Below are positions 1-10,482 of a stretch of 64,000 nt of DNA, one piece after another (position 1 is the stretch's first letter; each line of letters begins with the position of its first letter). Location: NCBI GenBank assembly GCA_006438735.1, contig RCZF01000004.1:316449-380448 (forward strand). The letters run 5' to 3'. Source of the stretch: Sphingomonas koreensis. Lineage in GTDB: Bacteria > Pseudomonadota > Alphaproteobacteria > Sphingomonadales > Sphingomonadaceae. The notes beneath the pieces were generated by a model that was not told the DNA's origin, searched no databases, and saw only the letters and a list, made by a program, of their open reading frames with translations. Made by a program: the position numbers and the translations under genes.

Positions 1-347
<347 letters not shown>

Positions 348-358
348 GGAGCAAGATG

Positions 359-784
359 ATGCGCATTACCCAGGGCACCTTCTCGTTCCTGCCCGACCTG
401 ACCGACGACCAGATCACCGCGCAGGTGCAATATTGCCTCGATCACGGCTGGGCGGTGAACATCGAATTCACCGACGATCCCCACCCGCGCAACACCTATT
501 GGGAAATGTGGGGCCTGCCGATGTTCGACGTGCCCGATGCGGCCGGCGTGATGATGGCGCTGAAGGACTGCCGCACCGCGAAGGCGGGCGCGAACTACAT
601 CCGCATGTCGGCGTTCGATAATACCTACGGCTGGGAATCGCTGCGGCTGTCGTTCATCACCGATCGCCCCGCCGAGGAGCCGGGCTTCGCGCTGGAACGG
701 CAGGAGCGCGGCGGGCGGCAGATCGCCTATACTACGCGGCCCTATTCGGCGGTGAAGCCCGAAGGCGAGCGGTATTCCGCTTGA
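359..784 (+). CDS. cbbS: RuBisCO small subunit
   Basis: Encodes 141 residues, a normal length for a red-type small subunit, which caps the L8 core of the L8S8 enzyme. Sequence features include the opening [17 protein letters not shown], the [13 protein letters not shown] block and a C-terminal extension after SFI, typical of red-type proteins. Two adjacent ATGs are possible (356 and 359); GAGGAG at 346-351 gives better spacing to 359. The gene begins 11 bases after cbbL, and its stop codon overlaps the start of cbbX (TTGA), so the three genes are one transcript. Confidence 0.95.
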   Translation: MRITQGTFSFLPDLTDDQITAQVQYCLDHGWAVNIEFTDDPHPRNTYWEMWGLPMFDVPDAAGVMMALKDCRTAKAGANYIRMSAFDNTYGWESLRLSFITDRPAEEPGFALERQERGGRQIAYTTRPYSAVKPEGERYSA

Positions 785-1665
785 ACGACGCGATCGACCT
801 GAAGCGCGATTACGCCGAGAGCGGGCTCGACGAAGAACTCGCGCAGCTCGATCGCGATCTCGTCGGCCTCGCGCCGGTTAAGCGGCGCATCCGCGAGATC
901 GCGGCGCTGCTGCTGGTCGATCGCGCCCGCCAGAAACTCGGCATCGCCACCGAGCCGCCGACGCTGCACATGAGCTTCACCGGCAATCCCGGCACCGGCA
1001 AGACCACCGTCGCGCTGCGCATGGCAGGGATTCTCCACAAGCTCGGCTATGTCCGGCGCGGACATCTCGTGTCGGTGACGCGCGACGATCTGGTCGGCCA
1101 ATATATCGGCCACACCGCGCCCAAGACCAAGGACGTGCTCAAGAAGGCGATGGGCGGCGTGCTGTTCATCGACGAGGCCTATTATCTCTACCGACCCGAA
1201 AACGAGCGCGATTACGGGCAGGAGGCGATCGAAATCCTTCTGCAGGTGATGGAGAACCAGCGCGACGATCTGGTCGTAATCCTGGCCGGCTACGCCGAAC
1301 GGATGGAGACGTTCTTTTCGAGCAACCCCGGCTTTCGCAGCCGTATCGCGCATCATATCGATTTCCCCGATTACGATGACGGCGAGCTCGTCGCGATCGC
1401 CGATACGATCCTCGACGGGCTGGGCTACCGCCTCTCCGATGCGGCGCGCGCGACGCTGGGCGATTATGTCGCACGGCGGCGGGCGCAACCGCATTTCGCC
1501 AACGCCCGCTCGATCCGCAACGCGCTCGACCGCGCGCGGCTGCGCCAGGCGGTGCGGCTGTTCGACCGCGCCGGCGGTGCGGTGACCGCCGAGCAGCTCT
1601 CGACGATCGAAGCCGAGGACATCCGCGCCAGCCGGGTATTCGCCGAGCCGGTTGACGATGCCTGA
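781..1665 (+). CDS. cbbX: CbbX, red-type RuBisCO activase (AAA+ ATPase)
   Basis: A 294-residue AAA+ protein that remodels inhibited red-type RuBisCO by pulling on the large-subunit C-terminus and releasing tight-binding sugar phosphates. Visible motifs: Walker A GNPGTGKT at about residues 68-75, Walker [12 protein letters not shown] near 125, and the sensor and arginine segments in [18 protein letters not shown]. The likely start is a TTG overlapping the cbbS stop (TTGA), so translation is probably coupled. Length and residues match the family. Its presence supports a red-type RuBisCO. Confidence 0.94.
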   Translation: MNDAIDLKRDYAESGLDEELAQLDRDLVGLAPVKRRIREIAALLLVDRARQKLGIATEPPTLHMSFTGNPGTGKTTVALRMAGILHKLGYVRRGHLVSVTRDDLVGQYIGHTAPKTKDVLKKAMGGVLFIDEAYYLYRPENERDYGQEAIEILLQVMENQRDDLVVILAGYAERMETFFSSNPGFRSRIAHHIDFPDYDDGELVAIADTILDGLGYRLSDAARATLGDYVARRRAQPHFANARSIRNALDRARLRQAVRLFDRAGGAVTAEQLSTIEAEDIRASRVFAEPVDDA

Positions 1666-1705
1666 GCGCCGCGTGACCGGTAGATCCCTATAGGGGCGAT
1701 GAGCC

Positions 1706-2443
1706 TTGCCGCTGAAAGCGATCATCTTCGACGTCGATGGCACGCTCGCCGAGACCGAGGAAACGCATCGCCGCGCGTTCAACCAGGCGTTCGCCGAAGC
1801 GGGAGAGCCGTGGCGGTGGTCGGCGGACGACTATCGCGCACTGCTGACGACGACGGGGGGCCGCGAGCGCATCCAGCGCTATCTCGACGAGGCCGGGATA
1901 AGCGCCCATCCCGAAACAGTCCGCGCCCTTCATGCGCGCAAGAACGCGCTCTATGCAGCGTTCGTCGCGCAAAGTGCGGTGACGCCCCGCCCCGGCGTCA
2001 TGCGTCTGATCGAACAGGCGCGAGCGCGCGGCGTCATGCTGGCGATCGCCACGACGACGAGCCGGGCCAATCTCGCGGCACTGATGCGTTACGCTTTCGG
2101 GACAGAGTCTGCAGGCTGGTTCGCGGCGATGGCGGTCGGCGAGGACGTAGCGGTTAAGAAGCCCGATCCCGAGGTTTACCGGCGGGTCCTTTCCTCGCTC
2201 GCGCTCGACGCCGCCGAATGCGTGGCGATCGAGGATTCGCGCAACGGGCTCGACGCTGCGCGCGCGTGCGGCATCGCCACGCTGGTGACGCCATCCTTTT
2301 ATACGCAAGCCGAAGCATTTGACGGCGCAGCGCTCGTGTGCCCCGATCTCGCCGCGATCGATCTCACGATGCTTGAGGCAATGGTAGCCGATCACACGCC
2401 GACGATCGAAGCGTTGCCAACGATTGGACACCCCCGCGCGTGA
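1706..2443 (+). CDS. cbbY: CbbY-like HAD phosphatase
   Basis: A HAD-superfamily hydrolase of 245 residues. It carries the DVDGTLAETE nucleophile motif (DxDxT), the TTTSRAN motif II region, the KKPDPEVY lysine motif and the IEDSRNGLDAA acidic motif. CbbY proteins dephosphorylate xylulose-1,5-bisphosphate, a misfire inhibitor of RuBisCO, and the position 40 bases after cbbX fits that role. Start is TTG at 1706, with the purine-rich AGGGGC upstream; no in-frame ATG lies nearby. It ends 13 bases before the convergent gcvPB. A generic phosphoglycolate or sugar-phosphate phosphatase activity cannot be excluded from sequence alone. Confidence 0.85.
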   Translation: MPLKAIIFDVDGTLAETEETHRRAFNQAFAEAGEPWRWSADDYRALLTTTGGRERIQRYLDEAGISAHPETVRALHARKNALYAAFVAQSAVTPRPGVMRLIEQARARGVMLAIATTTSRANLAALMRYAFGTESAGWFAAMAVGEDVAVKKPDPEVYRRVLSSLALDAAECVAIEDSRNGLDAARACGIATLVTPSFYTQAEAFDGAALVCPDLAAIDLTMLEAMVADHTPTIEALPTIGHPRA

Positions 2444-2456
2444 AGGGAAGCCGGCG

Positions 2457-4022
2457 TTACTCGGCCGCTTCAGCCAGCGCCGGCTCCTTCCACACCAACA
2501 CCGGCTTCCTTGCCGCCAGCGTCTCGTCGAGGCGGCGGCGCGGCGCGAAATGCGGCGCGGTCTTGAGTGCAGGATCGCCCGCCTTGGCGCGCTCGGCGAC
2601 CGAGCGCAGCGCGGCGATGAACTGATCAAGCGCCGCCTTCGATTCGGTCTCGGTCGGCTCGATCAGCATTGCGCCGTGGACGACCAGCGGGAAATACATC
2701 GTCATCGGATGATAGCCCTCGTCGATCAGCCCCTTGGCAATATCGAGCGTGGTGAAGCCCTCGGCGAGGCCGTCGTCGGAGAACAAGGCTTCGTGCATGC
2801 ACGGGCCGCTCGCTCCGAACGGCGCGTCGAGCACGTCATCAAGCGAGCGCAGCACATAATTCGCGTTCAGCACCGCGTCCTCGGCGACCTGGCGCAGGCC
2901 GTCGGCGCCGTGGCTGAGGATATAGGCGAGCGCGCGGGTGAACATCCCCATCTGGCCGTGGAACGCGACCATCCGGCCGAACGACTGGGCGTGATGCTCC
3001 TCGGCGGTTTCCTCTTCGACGAGGCGGAACCCGTCGGCGGTCTTCTCGACGAACGGCAACGGCGCGAACGGCGACAGCGCGGCCGAGAACACCACCGGAC
3101 CCGAGCCCGGCCCGCCGCCGCCGTGCGGCGTCGAAAAGGTCTTGTGCAGATTGATGTGCATCGCATCGATGCCGAGATCGCCCGGGCGCACGCGCCCCAC
3201 GATCGCGTTGAAATTGGCGCCGTCGCAATAGACCAGCCCGCCCGCCGCGTGGACCGCATCCGAGATCGCCTTCATGTCGCGCTCGAACAGGCCGCAGGTG
3301 TTGGGGTTGGTGATCATCACGCCCGCCACATCGGGGCCGAGCCGCGCCTTCAGCGCATCGAGATCGACGCGGCCGTCGGCGTTGGCGGGAATGTCTTCCA
3401 CGGCATAGCCGGCGAAGGCGGCGGTGGCGGGATTGGTGCCGTGCGCGCTTTCCGGGACGAGGATCACCTGGCGGCTGTCGCCGCGCGCCTCGAGCGCGGC
3501 GCGGATCGCGAGGATGCCGCACAGCTCGCCGTGCGCGCCGGCCTTCGGGCTCATCGCCACCGACTGCATGCCGGTGAGCGTGACCAGCCAATGCGCGAGC
3601 TGATCGATCAGTTCGAGCGCGCCCTGCACGGTCTGCACCGGCGCGAGCGGGTGGATGTCGGCGAAACCGGGCAGCCGCGCGACCTTCTCGTTGAGCCGCG
3701 GATTGTGCTTCATCGTGCAACTGCCGAGCGGGAACAGGCCCAGATCGATCGCGTAATTCTGGCGGGAGAGCCGCGTGTAATGGCGAACGGTCTCGGGTTC
3801 GGAGAGGCCGGGCAGACCGATCTCGGCGGTGCGTTCCAGCCCGCCGAGCTTGCCCGCATGGTCGGCGCCGTCCGAGAAATCGACGCCTGTCGTCTTGGTA
3901 TCGCCGATCTCGAAGATCAGCGCTTCCTCGAGCATCAGCGCCTTGTTACCGGTCGAGGTGACGGTCGTATCGCGGCGTTCGGCGTTCATTTCGGGACGCC
4001 AGCCGCTTTGGTTGATGCTCAT
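2457..4022 (-). CDS. gcvPB: Glycine dehydrogenase (decarboxylating) subunit 2
   Basis: C-terminal half of the split P-protein (521 residues), which uses PLP to decarboxylate glycine and pass aminomethyl to the lipoyl arm of GcvH. The PLP lysine is K294 in [18 protein letters not shown], followed by the glycine-rich loop. It begins with an ATGA overlap on the stop of gcvPA, so the two P-subunits are translationally coupled. It is the last gene of the gcvT-H-PA-PB operon and ends convergently with cbbY. Length and motif content are normal. Confidence 0.96.
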   Translation of the reverse strand: MSINQSGWRPEMNAERRDTTVTSTGNKALMLEEALIFEIGDTKTTGVDFSDGADHAGKLGGLERTAEIGLPGLSEPETVRHYTRLSRQNYAIDLGLFPLGSCTMKHNPRLNEKVARLPGFADIHPLAPVQTVQGALELIDQLAHWLVTLTGMQSVAMSPKAGAHGELCGILAIRAALEARGDSRQVILVPESAHGTNPATAAFAGYAVEDIPANADGRVDLDALKARLGPDVAGVMITNPNTCGLFERDMKAISDAVHAAGGLVYCDGANFNAIVGRVRPGDLGIDAMHINLHKTFSTPHGGGGPGSGPVVFSAALSPFAPLPFVEKTADGFRLVEEETAEEHHAQSFGRMVAFHGQMGMFTRALAYILSHGADGLRQVAEDAVLNANYVLRSLDDVLDAPFGASGPCMHEALFSDDGLAEGFTTLDIAKGLIDEGYHPMTMYFPLVVHGAMLIEPTETESKAALDQFIAALRSVAERAKAGDPALKTAPHFAPRRRLDETLAARKPVLVWKEPALAEAAE

Positions 4023-5377
4023 GCCAGCGCCTCCTCGAGCGCGGAGGCAAGTGTTTCGACATCCTCCACGGTGGTGGTTTCGGTGACGGCCACGATCAGG
4101 CCGTTCGCGAGCACGTCCTCGCCGGGATAGAGCCGACCGAGCGAAACGCCGGCGAGCACATCGCGCTCGGCGAGCTGTTGCACCAGCGGCCGCGCCTCGA
4201 CCGGCAGCGTCAGCGTGAATTCATTGAAGAAACTGTCGTTGACCAGGCTCACGCCGGGAATGCGCGCCAGGCGCTCGGCCGCGGCGACGGCGCCCGCGTG
4301 GTTGACCATCGCCAGCTTGCGCAATCCAGCCTCGCCGAGCAACGTCATGTGGATCGAAAAGGCCAGCGCGCACAGGCCGCTGTTGGTGCAGATGTTGCTC
4401 GTCGCCTTTTCGCGGCGGATGTGCTGTTCGCGGGTCGACAGCGTGAGCACGAAACCGCGCTTGCCCTCGGCATCGACGGTCTCGCCGCACAGCCGCCCGG
4501 GCATCTGGCGGACGTATTTGTCCTTGCAGCCGAACAACCCGACATACGGCCCGCCGAACTGCAGCCCGACGCCGATCGACTGGCCCTCGCCGACAACGAT
4601 ATCGGCATCCATCTCGCCGGGCGACTTGAGCGCGCCAAGCGCGACGGGCTCGGTGACGACGGCGATCAGCAGCGCCTTGTTCGCGCGGCAGGCGGCGGCG
4701 AGCTCGGACAGATCGCCGATCCGCCCGAGGATATCGGGATATTGCACGACGACGCACGACGTATCGCCGTCGATCTTGTCGATCAGGCTCCCCGTGTCGG
4801 GCTCGGGCGTCAGCTTCGGCGCGGCGGTGTCGAGCACGTCGCCGGTGAACTTGGCCATCGTCTTGGCGACCGAAACGTAATGCGGGTGCAGCCCCGACGA
4901 CAGGATCGCCTTGCCCCGCCGGGTGATCCGGCGTGCCATCACGATCGCTTCCCAGCACGCGGTCGAGCCGTCGTACATCGAGGCGTTGGCAACATCGGTG
5001 CCGAGCAGCCGCGCGACCTGCGTCTGAAACTCGAACAGCATCTGCAGCGTGCCCTGCGCGATCTCGGGCTGGTAGGGTGTATAGGCGGTGAGGAACTCGC
5101 CGCGCTGGATCAGATGATCGACCGAGGCCGGCACATGATGCCGATACGCGCCGGCGCCGAGGAAGAACGGCACGTCGCCGGCGACTGTGTTCTTTCGGGC
5201 GAGCGCCGACAGGTGGCGCTCGACGGCCAACTCGCTGGCGTGCGGCGGCAGATCGTGGATCGGGCCGTCGAGCCGCGCGGCTTCGGGCACGTCGGCGAAC
5301 AGGTCGTCGATCGAGGATGCGCCGATCGTGGCGAGCATCGCGGTGCGGTCGGTATCGGTCAGCGGCAGGTAGCGCAT
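4019..5377 (-). CDS. gcvPA: Glycine dehydrogenase (decarboxylating) subunit 1
   Basis: N-terminal half of the split P-protein, 452 residues, starting [11 protein letters not shown] as is typical of GcvPA (Met-Arg-Tyr-Leu-Pro opening). It lacks the PLP lysine, which is in GcvPB. Together they catalyse the first step of glycine cleavage: glycine to CO2 and aminomethyl-lipoyl-H protein. The gene lies 36 bases after gcvH and overlaps gcvPB by four bases. Visible family blocks include the [15 protein letters not shown] segment and [11 protein letters not shown]. No irregularities seen. Confidence 0.96.
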   Translation of the reverse strand: MRYLPLTDTDRTAMLATIGASSIDDLFADVPEAARLDGPIHDLPPHASELAVERHLSALARKNTVAGDVPFFLGAGAYRHHVPASVDHLIQRGEFLTAYTPYQPEIAQGTLQMLFEFQTQVARLLGTDVANASMYDGSTACWEAIVMARRITRRGKAILSSGLHPHYVSVAKTMAKFTGDVLDTAAPKLTPEPDTGSLIDKIDGDTSCVVVQYPDILGRIGDLSELAAACRANKALLIAVVTEPVALGALKSPGEMDADIVVGEGQSIGVGLQFGGPYVGLFGCKDKYVRQMPGRLCGETVDAEGKRGFVLTLSTREQHIRREKATSNICTNSGLCALAFSIHMTLLGEAGLRKLAMVNHAGAVAAAERLARIPGVSLVNDSFFNEFTLTLPVEARPLVQQLAERDVLAGVSLGRLYPGEDVLANGLIVAVTETTTVEDVETLASALEEALA

Positions 5378-5413
5378 TCTATTCTCCTCCCCTCCCGCAA
5401 TCGGGAGGGGGAT

Positions 5414-5785
5414 TTACAACTTTGCGACGAACGCCTCGTAGGCGACCTCATCCATCAGGCCGTCGAGCTCGCTCGGGTCGCTGAGCGTCAGCTTGAACAT
5501 CCAGCCGTCGCCCTCGGCATCGTCGTTGACCAGCGCGGGGGTGTCGGCGAGATCACCATTCCCCTCGATCACCGTGCCCGAGACCGGCGTATAGACGTCC
5601 GACGCGGCCTTGACCGATTCGACCACCGCGGCCTCGTCGCCCTTGGTCAGTTCCTTGCCCTCCTCGGGCACATCGACGAACACGATGTCGCCCAATTGGC
5701 CTTGCGCATAATCGGAAATGCCGACGGTGCCGGTGTCGCCATCGACATCGACCCATTCGTGATCTTCGGTAAAGTAACGGCTCAT
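5414..5785 (-). CDS. gcvH: Glycine cleavage system H protein
   Basis: Lipoyl carrier protein of 123 residues that shuttles the aminomethyl group between P-, T- and L-proteins. The lipoylated lysine is K59 in the [12 protein letters not shown] motif. The opening [10 protein letters not shown] and the [12 protein letters not shown] block are family signatures. The start at 5785 was chosen because it gives the canonical N-terminus; longer upstream frames run into gcvT. The gene follows gcvT with a one-base gap, consistent with strict co-transcription. No lpd (L-protein) gene is in this operon, as is common. Confidence 0.96.
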   Translation of the reverse strand: MSRYFTEDHEWVDVDGDTGTVGISDYAQGQLGDIVFVDVPEEGKELTKGDEAAVVESVKAASDVYTPVSGTVIEGNGDLADTPALVNDDAEGDGWMFKLTLSDPSELDGLMDEVAYEAFVAKL

Positions 5786-5786
5786 C

Positions 5787-6932
5787 TCACTTGCCTCCTG
5801 CACGGACGTAGCGGTGGGGAACGAAAGGCATCGCGGCAACGGTCGCTTCATGGACCTTGCCGCGTTGGTTGAGTTGCAGGCGCGTGCCGACCTCGGCCAT
5901 CGCCGCGGGGACATAGGCCATCGCGATCGGCGTGCCGAGCGTGGGCGCGAAGCCGCCCGAGGTGACCTTGCCGACGTCCGAGCCGTCTGCGTCGAGCACA
6001 GCGGCGCCCTCGCGGACTGGCTGACGGCCTTCGACGATCAGGCCGACGCGTTTTGCGATAGCGCCATTCTCGCGCTCCATCAGGATGCGCTCAGCGCCCG
6101 GGAAATTGGCTTCCTCGCGGCGGCGCTTGCTCGCGACGGCGAAGCCCAGCGCGGCCATGATCGGCGTCGTCTCGGGATCGAGATCGTGGCCATAGAGCGG
6201 CAGATCGGCCTCGAGCCGCAGCGAATCGCGCGCGCCGAGCCCGATCGGTTTCACTTCGGGTTCGGCGCACAGCAGATCGGCGATCGCTACCGCCGCATCG
6301 GCGGGGATCGAGATCTCGAACCCGTCCTCGCCAGTGTAACCCGAGCGGCTGATGTAAGCATCGACGCCGGCGATCTCGAACTGACCGCCGCGCATGAACA
6401 CCAGCACGTCGAGCGGCCACTCGCCGGTCGTATGATGCTTGAGCGCGTCGAACGCCTTGGGCCCCTGCAAGGCCAGCAGCGCGCGGTCTTCGAGATGGTT
6501 GATGGTGATATCGTCGGGCAGGTTTTCCCGAAGATGCGCAATGTCGTCATATTTCACCGCGCCGTTGACGACCATGTAGATGCCGCCCGGCCAGCGGGTG
6601 AACATCAGATCGTCGAGAATGCCGCCATTCTCGGCAAGCAGCAGCGAATATTTCTGCTGGCCGAGCGTCACGCTCTTCACGTCGGCAGGAATCAGCTTTT
6701 CGAGTGCATCGTCCAGTCCGTCGCCCGACAGCAGCAACTGCCCCATATGGCTGACATCAAACAGCCCGGCGGACTCGCGCACCCACAGATGCTCGGCCAT
6801 GATGCCTTCATACTGGACGGGCATCCAATAGCCGGCAAACTCGACCATCCGCCCGCCGTTCGCCCGGTGCCAGGCATCGAGCGGCAGCGTCTGCGTCTCG
6901 ATCGGCTCGAAACTGTCGGATTCGTCGCTCAC
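5787..6932 (-). CDS. gcvT: Glycine cleavage system aminomethyltransferase (T protein)
   Basis: Encodes 381 residues. GcvT transfers the methylene from aminomethyl-GcvH to tetrahydrofolate, releasing ammonia. Visible blocks: [12 protein letters not shown] near the N-terminus, [21 protein letters not shown] and the [20 protein letters not shown] block with the folate-site aspartate. Translation probably begins at a GTG at 6932, giving MSDESDSF. It is the first gene of the operon and lies about 70 bases downstream of the tandem glycine aptamers, so its expression is most likely switched on by glycine. Confidence 0.95.
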   Translation of the reverse strand: MSDESDSFEPIETQTLPLDAWHRANGGRMVEFAGYWMPVQYEGIMAEHLWVRESAGLFDVSHMGQLLLSGDGLDDALEKLIPADVKSVTLGQQKYSLLLAENGGILDDLMFTRWPGGIYMVVNGAVKYDDIAHLRENLPDDITINHLEDRALLALQGPKAFDALKHHTTGEWPLDVLVFMRGGQFEIAGVDAYISRSGYTGEDGFEISIPADAAVAIADLLCAEPEVKPIGLGARDSLRLEADLPLYGHDLDPETTPIMAALGFAVASKRRREEANFPGAERILMERENGAIAKRVGLIVEGRQPVREGAAVLDADGSDVGKVTSGGFAPTLGTPIAMAYVPAAMAEVGTRLQLNQRGKVHEATVAAMPFVPHRYVRAGGK

Positions 6933-7001
6933 ATCAGGCCCTTCGCGGCATCGGGAACAGACGACGCCTCGGCCGGTGCCCCGGTTCCGTTCGCGCCGCC
7001 C

Positions 7002-7190
7002 CCTCTGTCACGGAACCTGAGAGCTTTCGCCGCCCGTTCGGAACGGCTTACCCCTTCGGTGGCCCTGTCGCTGACGCAACAAGGCGCTTTCCAGAGTGTC
7101 GATGGCCCCGCGCGGTCTGGGGTGCCTGAGAGATTCCGGGGCGGTTGCTCCTTCGGCGGGTCCGCTTGCACGAACCACTCTCCCGCGCGA
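7002..7190 (-). promoter_or_regulatory. Tandem glycine riboswitch upstream of gcvT
   Basis: Read on the minus strand, the leader contains two successive glycine aptamers. Aptamer 1 (about 7095-7190) opens with GCGGGAGAG, has the GCCGAAGGAGCAA core at about 7145-7160 and closes with TCTCAGGCACC. Aptamer 2 (about 7002-7100) has CACCGAAGGGGTAAGCC and closes with CTCTCAGGTTCCGTGACAGAG. These core sequences and the tandem arrangement are diagnostic of the gcvT element. The second aptamer ends about 70 bases before the gcvT start. Glycine binding normally activates expression of the cleavage system. Confidence 0.93.
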
Positions 7191-7270
7191 TGCCCATGGC
7201 GGTTTCCCGCCATCGACGAATCACGCCCTGACGCAGTGCAGCAGGCGAGTCAATCGGGCGCGAACACGCC

Positions 7271-7915
7271 TCAGCGCGTGGCGTTATATTTCAGCTGATC
7301 GTCGGTGAGCTGGAAGCCGACCAGCGCCTCGAACGTTGCCCGAAGCACCGCCTGTTTGATCTTGGGCGTCGATAGCGGATCGATCGCGGCATCCTCATCG
7401 CCGGCCTTGCGCGGCCGCGTGAGTTCCTTGCGAACATCTTCGGGCAGCGTCGCGGCCGATCGCAGGACGTTGGCGGTCGCCTGGCCGCTGGTCGAAGCGC
7501 GCGCTTGGCCGGCATCGAAATGCAGGCCGATCGTGCCATTGCGCTTGGCGACGACGGCGGTGCCACCCTGCACAACCGCGATATAATAAGGCAGCGTCAC
7601 GTCGCGCGCGGCTTGCGCGTTGGCGCGGCGCGCATCGACCTGGAAAGTGACGCTGGTGACGACCTGCTCGCCGGTCGCATCGCAGGTCGAGCGGACGTTG
7701 GTCATCGTCGCGGTCAGGTCGATCGCATTGGCGTCGCGGCTCGTCGTCGGGTTGAACAGCGTGACGTCGCCGGTGCCGGCCGGCACCTCGACCGTCGGAC
7801 ACGGCGTGCGCACCGCGGAAATGCCGCCTTCGGTGATCTGGCCTTTACCAGCGCAACCGCCGGCGAGCAGGATCAGGGCGGCGGGGACGACGAATTTCCG
7901 GGCTGTCACGGGCAC
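7271..7915 (-). CDS. Hypothetical secreted lipoprotein
   Basis: Encodes 214 residues with an N-terminal basic and hydrophobic segment ending in a lipobox-like LLAGGC, so it is probably lipid-anchored at the cell envelope. I do not recognise a catalytic family. The body is beta-rich and includes a TCDATGEQVVTSVTFQVDARRAN region like small accessory domains of outer-membrane-associated lipoproteins. The GTG at 7915 was chosen because GAGAAGG precedes it by five bases; a second GTG two codons later is also possible. It is divergent from ispH and downstream of the riboswitch leader on the same strand pair, with no operon partner. Confidence 0.75.
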   Translation of the reverse strand: MPVTARKFVVPAALILLAGGCAGKGQITEGGISAVRTPCPTVEVPAGTGDVTLFNPTTSRDANAIDLTATMTNVRSTCDATGEQVVTSVTFQVDARRANAQAARDVTLPYYIAVVQGGTAVVAKRNGTIGLHFDAGQARASTSGQATANVLRSAATLPEDVRKELTRPRKAGDEDAAIDPLSTPKIKQAVLRATFEALVGFQLTDDQLKYNATR

Positions 7916-8032
7916 GCACACCTTCTCACAAGGAAAGGGCCGCCGCCTCGATATGAGCACCGACCCCGCAATTCGGCGGCACCATAGGAAGCGCCTTTCG
8001 CCGAAGCAAGCAATCGCGTAGAGGCTGACGCC

Positions 8033-8986
8033 ATGAATAGCGCCGAAAAGCCCGCTCTCGAATTGTTGATCGCCGCGCCGCGCGGCTTTTGCGCCGGGGT
8101 CGATCGCGCGATCCGGATCGTCGAGCTGGCGATCGAGAAACACGGCGCGCCGGTCTATGTCCGCCACGAAATCGTCCACAACAAGTTTGTCGTCGATACA
8201 CTCAGGACGCAGGGCGCGGTGTTCGTCGAGGAGCTCGATGAAGTGCCCGATGGCGCGCCGGTGGTGTTCTCGGCGCACGGTGTGCCCAAATCGGTGCCGG
8301 CCGACGCCCAGGATCGCGGGCTCGATTATCTCGACGCGACCTGCCCGCTGGTCTCGAAGGTCCACCGCCAGGCCGAACGTCTGGTTGCCGCTGGCCGCCA
8401 CATCGTCTTCGTCGGCCACAAGGGCCATCCCGAAGTGATCGGCACCTTCGGCCAGGTGCCGCCGGGCTCGATGTCGCTGCTCGAAACGGTCGGGGATGCC
8501 GAGCGATTCGCTCCGGCCGATCCCGGCAATCTCGCCTTTCTGACGCAGACCACATTGTCGGTCGACGACACCGCCGACATCGTCGCGACCTTGAAGCGCC
8601 GCTTCCCGCAAATCCAAGCGCCGCGCGGCGAAGACATTTGCTACGCCACGTCCAACCGCCAGGCCGCCGTCAAGGCGATCGCCGGCGCGTGTGATGCGGT
8701 GCTGGTGATCGGCGCGCCCAATTCGTCGAACTCGCTACGGCTGGTCGAGGTTTCGGAGCGTCAGGGCGTGCCCGCGCGGCTGATCCAGCGCGCCACCGAG
8801 CTTGATTGGGATTGGCTTGCCGGCGTTCGCACGCTCGGCATCACCGCCGGCGCATCGGCCCCCGAATTGCTCGTGCGGGAGCTCGTCGATCATCTCGCCG
8901 AGCGGTTCGCCGTGACCGAGCGCGAAATCGAGACGACGCGCGAATCGATCGCCTTCAAGCTGCCCCGCGGCCTCGAAGCGGCTTAG
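8033..8986 (+). CDS. ispH: 4-hydroxy-3-methylbut-2-enyl diphosphate reductase
   Basis: The last enzyme of the MEP isoprenoid pathway, a [4Fe-4S] protein that converts HMBPP to IPP and DMAPP. The three cluster cysteines are C20 ([11 protein letters not shown]), C104 ([11 protein letters not shown]) and C203 ([10 protein letters not shown]). The HEIVHN histidine and the [10 protein letters not shown] substrate segment are also present. Length 317 is normal. It is followed after nine bases by thrB, and thrB overlaps rnhA, so these three housekeeping genes form one operon. Confidence 0.97.
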   Translation: MNSAEKPALELLIAAPRGFCAGVDRAIRIVELAIEKHGAPVYVRHEIVHNKFVVDTLRTQGAVFVEELDEVPDGAPVVFSAHGVPKSVPADAQDRGLDYLDATCPLVSKVHRQAERLVAAGRHIVFVGHKGHPEVIGTFGQVPPGSMSLLETVGDAERFAPADPGNLAFLTQTTLSVDDTADIVATLKRRFPQIQAPRGEDICYATSNRQAAVKAIAGACDAVLVIGAPNSSNSLRLVEVSERQGVPARLIQRATELDWDWLAGVRTLGITAGASAPELLVRELVDHLAERFAVTEREIETTRESIAFKLPRGLEAA

Positions 8987-8995
8987 CCTGCCTTC

Positions 8996-9952
8996 ATGGC
9001 TGTCTACACCCAGGTATCGGCCGAGGCGCTGGCCGACTTTCTGACGCGCTTCGACGTCGGCGATCTGGTGTCGGCCAAGGACATCGCGGAAGGGGTTGAG
9101 AACAGCAACTATCTGGTCGACACCACCGGCGGCCGGTTTATCCTGACGCTGTATGAAAAGCGCGTTTCGGCGGACGACCTGCCGTTCTTCCTCGCGCTGC
9201 TCGATCATCTGTCGTCGCGCGGGGTGCCGGTGCCGCCGGCGATCAAGGACCGCGCCGGCGTCGCGATCCAGTCGCTCGAAGGCCGCCCGGCCTGCCTGAT
9301 CGCCTTCCTGCCAGGCCTCTCGCTGTCGCATCCAAGCCCCGCGCAGGCCCGCGCCGCCGGCCACGCGATGGGCCAAATGCACCGCGCATTGGCTAAGTTC
9401 ACGATGGAACGTCCCAACACACTTGGCCCCGACGAATGGCCGCGCCTGCTCGCGCGATGCGGAGACGCGCTCGATCGCATCGCGCCGGACCTCTATCGCG
9501 ACCTCTTGATCGAGCTTGATGAGGTGCTTGACGATTGGCCAGCCGATCTGCCGCGCTCGACGATTCACGCCGACCTGTTCCCGGATAACGTGCTGATGCA
9601 GGGGAGTGCCGTCACCGGGCTGATCGACTTCTATTTCGCCTGCACTGACATTCGCGCCTATGACCTCGCCGTGATGCATTCGGCTTGGGCGTTCGATGCC
9701 GCCGGCGCGCCGCTCGCGCCCGCGATCGGGCAGGCGCTTGTCGCTGGCTACGATACCGCGATGCCGCTTTCGCCTAAGGAGCGCGCCGCATTGCCCGTTC
9801 TCGCGAGAGGCGCCTGCCTGCGCTTTGCGCTTACCCGCGCGTGGGACTGGCTTAACACCCCGGCCGACGCGCTGGTGACGCGAAAAGATCCGCTCGCTTA
9901 TGTCCGCCGGCTCGATTTCTACCGCGAACACGGCAATAGCCTGTTCGCATGA
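8996..9952 (+). CDS. thrB: Homoserine kinase, ThrB type II (APH fold)
   Basis: A 318-residue kinase of the aminoglycoside-phosphotransferase fold that phosphorylates homoserine in threonine synthesis. Motifs seen: the [11 protein letters not shown] nucleotide-binding region, the Brenner-like [11 protein letters not shown] catalytic loop with Asp and Asn, and [17 protein letters not shown] as the metal-binding DFG equivalent. It sits between ispH (nine-base gap) and rnhA (four-base ATGA overlap), the same order seen in related sphingomonads as I recall it. No unusual features. Confidence 0.94.
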   Translation: MAVYTQVSAEALADFLTRFDVGDLVSAKDIAEGVENSNYLVDTTGGRFILTLYEKRVSADDLPFFLALLDHLSSRGVPVPPAIKDRAGVAIQSLEGRPACLIAFLPGLSLSHPSPAQARAAGHAMGQMHRALAKFTMERPNTLGPDEWPRLLARCGDALDRIAPDLYRDLLIELDEVLDDWPADLPRSTIHADLFPDNVLMQGSAVTGLIDFYFACTDIRAYDLAVMHSAWAFDAAGAPLAPAIGQALVAGYDTAMPLSPKERAALPVLARGACLRFALTRAWDWLNTPADALVTRKDPLAYVRRLDFYREHGNSLFA

Positions 9953-10398
9953 CCGAATTGACGTCCGTGGAAATCGCCACCGATGGCGCGTGCAAGGGCA
10001 ATCCCGGGCCGGGGGGCTGGGGCGCGGTGATCCGATCCGGCGCGCGCGAGAAGGATCTCTCGGGCGGCGAAGCGTTGACGACCAACAACCGCATGGAGCT
10101 GACCGCGGTGATCGAGGCGCTTAACGCGCTGAAGCGCCCCTGCGCCGTCACGCTATCGACCGACAGCCGCTATGTGATGGACGGGCTGACCAAGTGGATT
10201 CACGGCTGGCGCAAGAACGGCTGGAAGACCGCCGCCAGACAGCCGGTGAAGAATGCCGATCTGTGGCAATCGCTGGTCCAAGCGTGCGCACCGCACAAGA
10301 TCGCCTGGCAATGGGTGAAGGGTCATGCCGGCCACCCCGACAACGAACGCGCCGACAAGCTTGCCAGCGATGCGGCGATTGCCGCCGGCAAGCGCTGA
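9949..10398 (+). CDS. rnhA: Ribonuclease HI
   Basis: A 149-residue RNase H that degrades RNA in RNA-DNA hybrids, including Okazaki primers. The DEDD catalytic set is visible as D12 ([12 protein letters not shown]), E50 (NNRMELTAV), D72 (STDSRYV) and D136 (NERADKLA), with H126 in KGHAGHPDN. It overlaps thrB by four bases. Eighty-four bases separate it from the NRPS operon, which starts with its own ribosome binding site, so rnhA probably marks the end of the housekeeping operon. Confidence 0.97.
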   Translation: MTELTSVEIATDGACKGNPGPGGWGAVIRSGAREKDLSGGEALTTNNRMELTAVIEALNALKRPCAVTLSTDSRYVMDGLTKWIHGWRKNGWKTAARQPVKNADLWQSLVQACAPHKIAWQWVKGHAGHPDNERADKLASDAAIAAGKR

Positions 10399-10482
10399 TC
10401 TGACGCAGCTGGGCTGACCGCCGCATTAAGCAAACTCTCACCTTTTATCGTCATTTACCCTGCCAAGCGGGAGTGACTGACG

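Noticed and set aside
2424-4130. 568-codon plus-strand open frame opposite gcvPB
   Set aside because: Arginine- and histidine-rich translation without any family signature, on the complement of a well-supported gene; such shadows are common in high-GC DNA.
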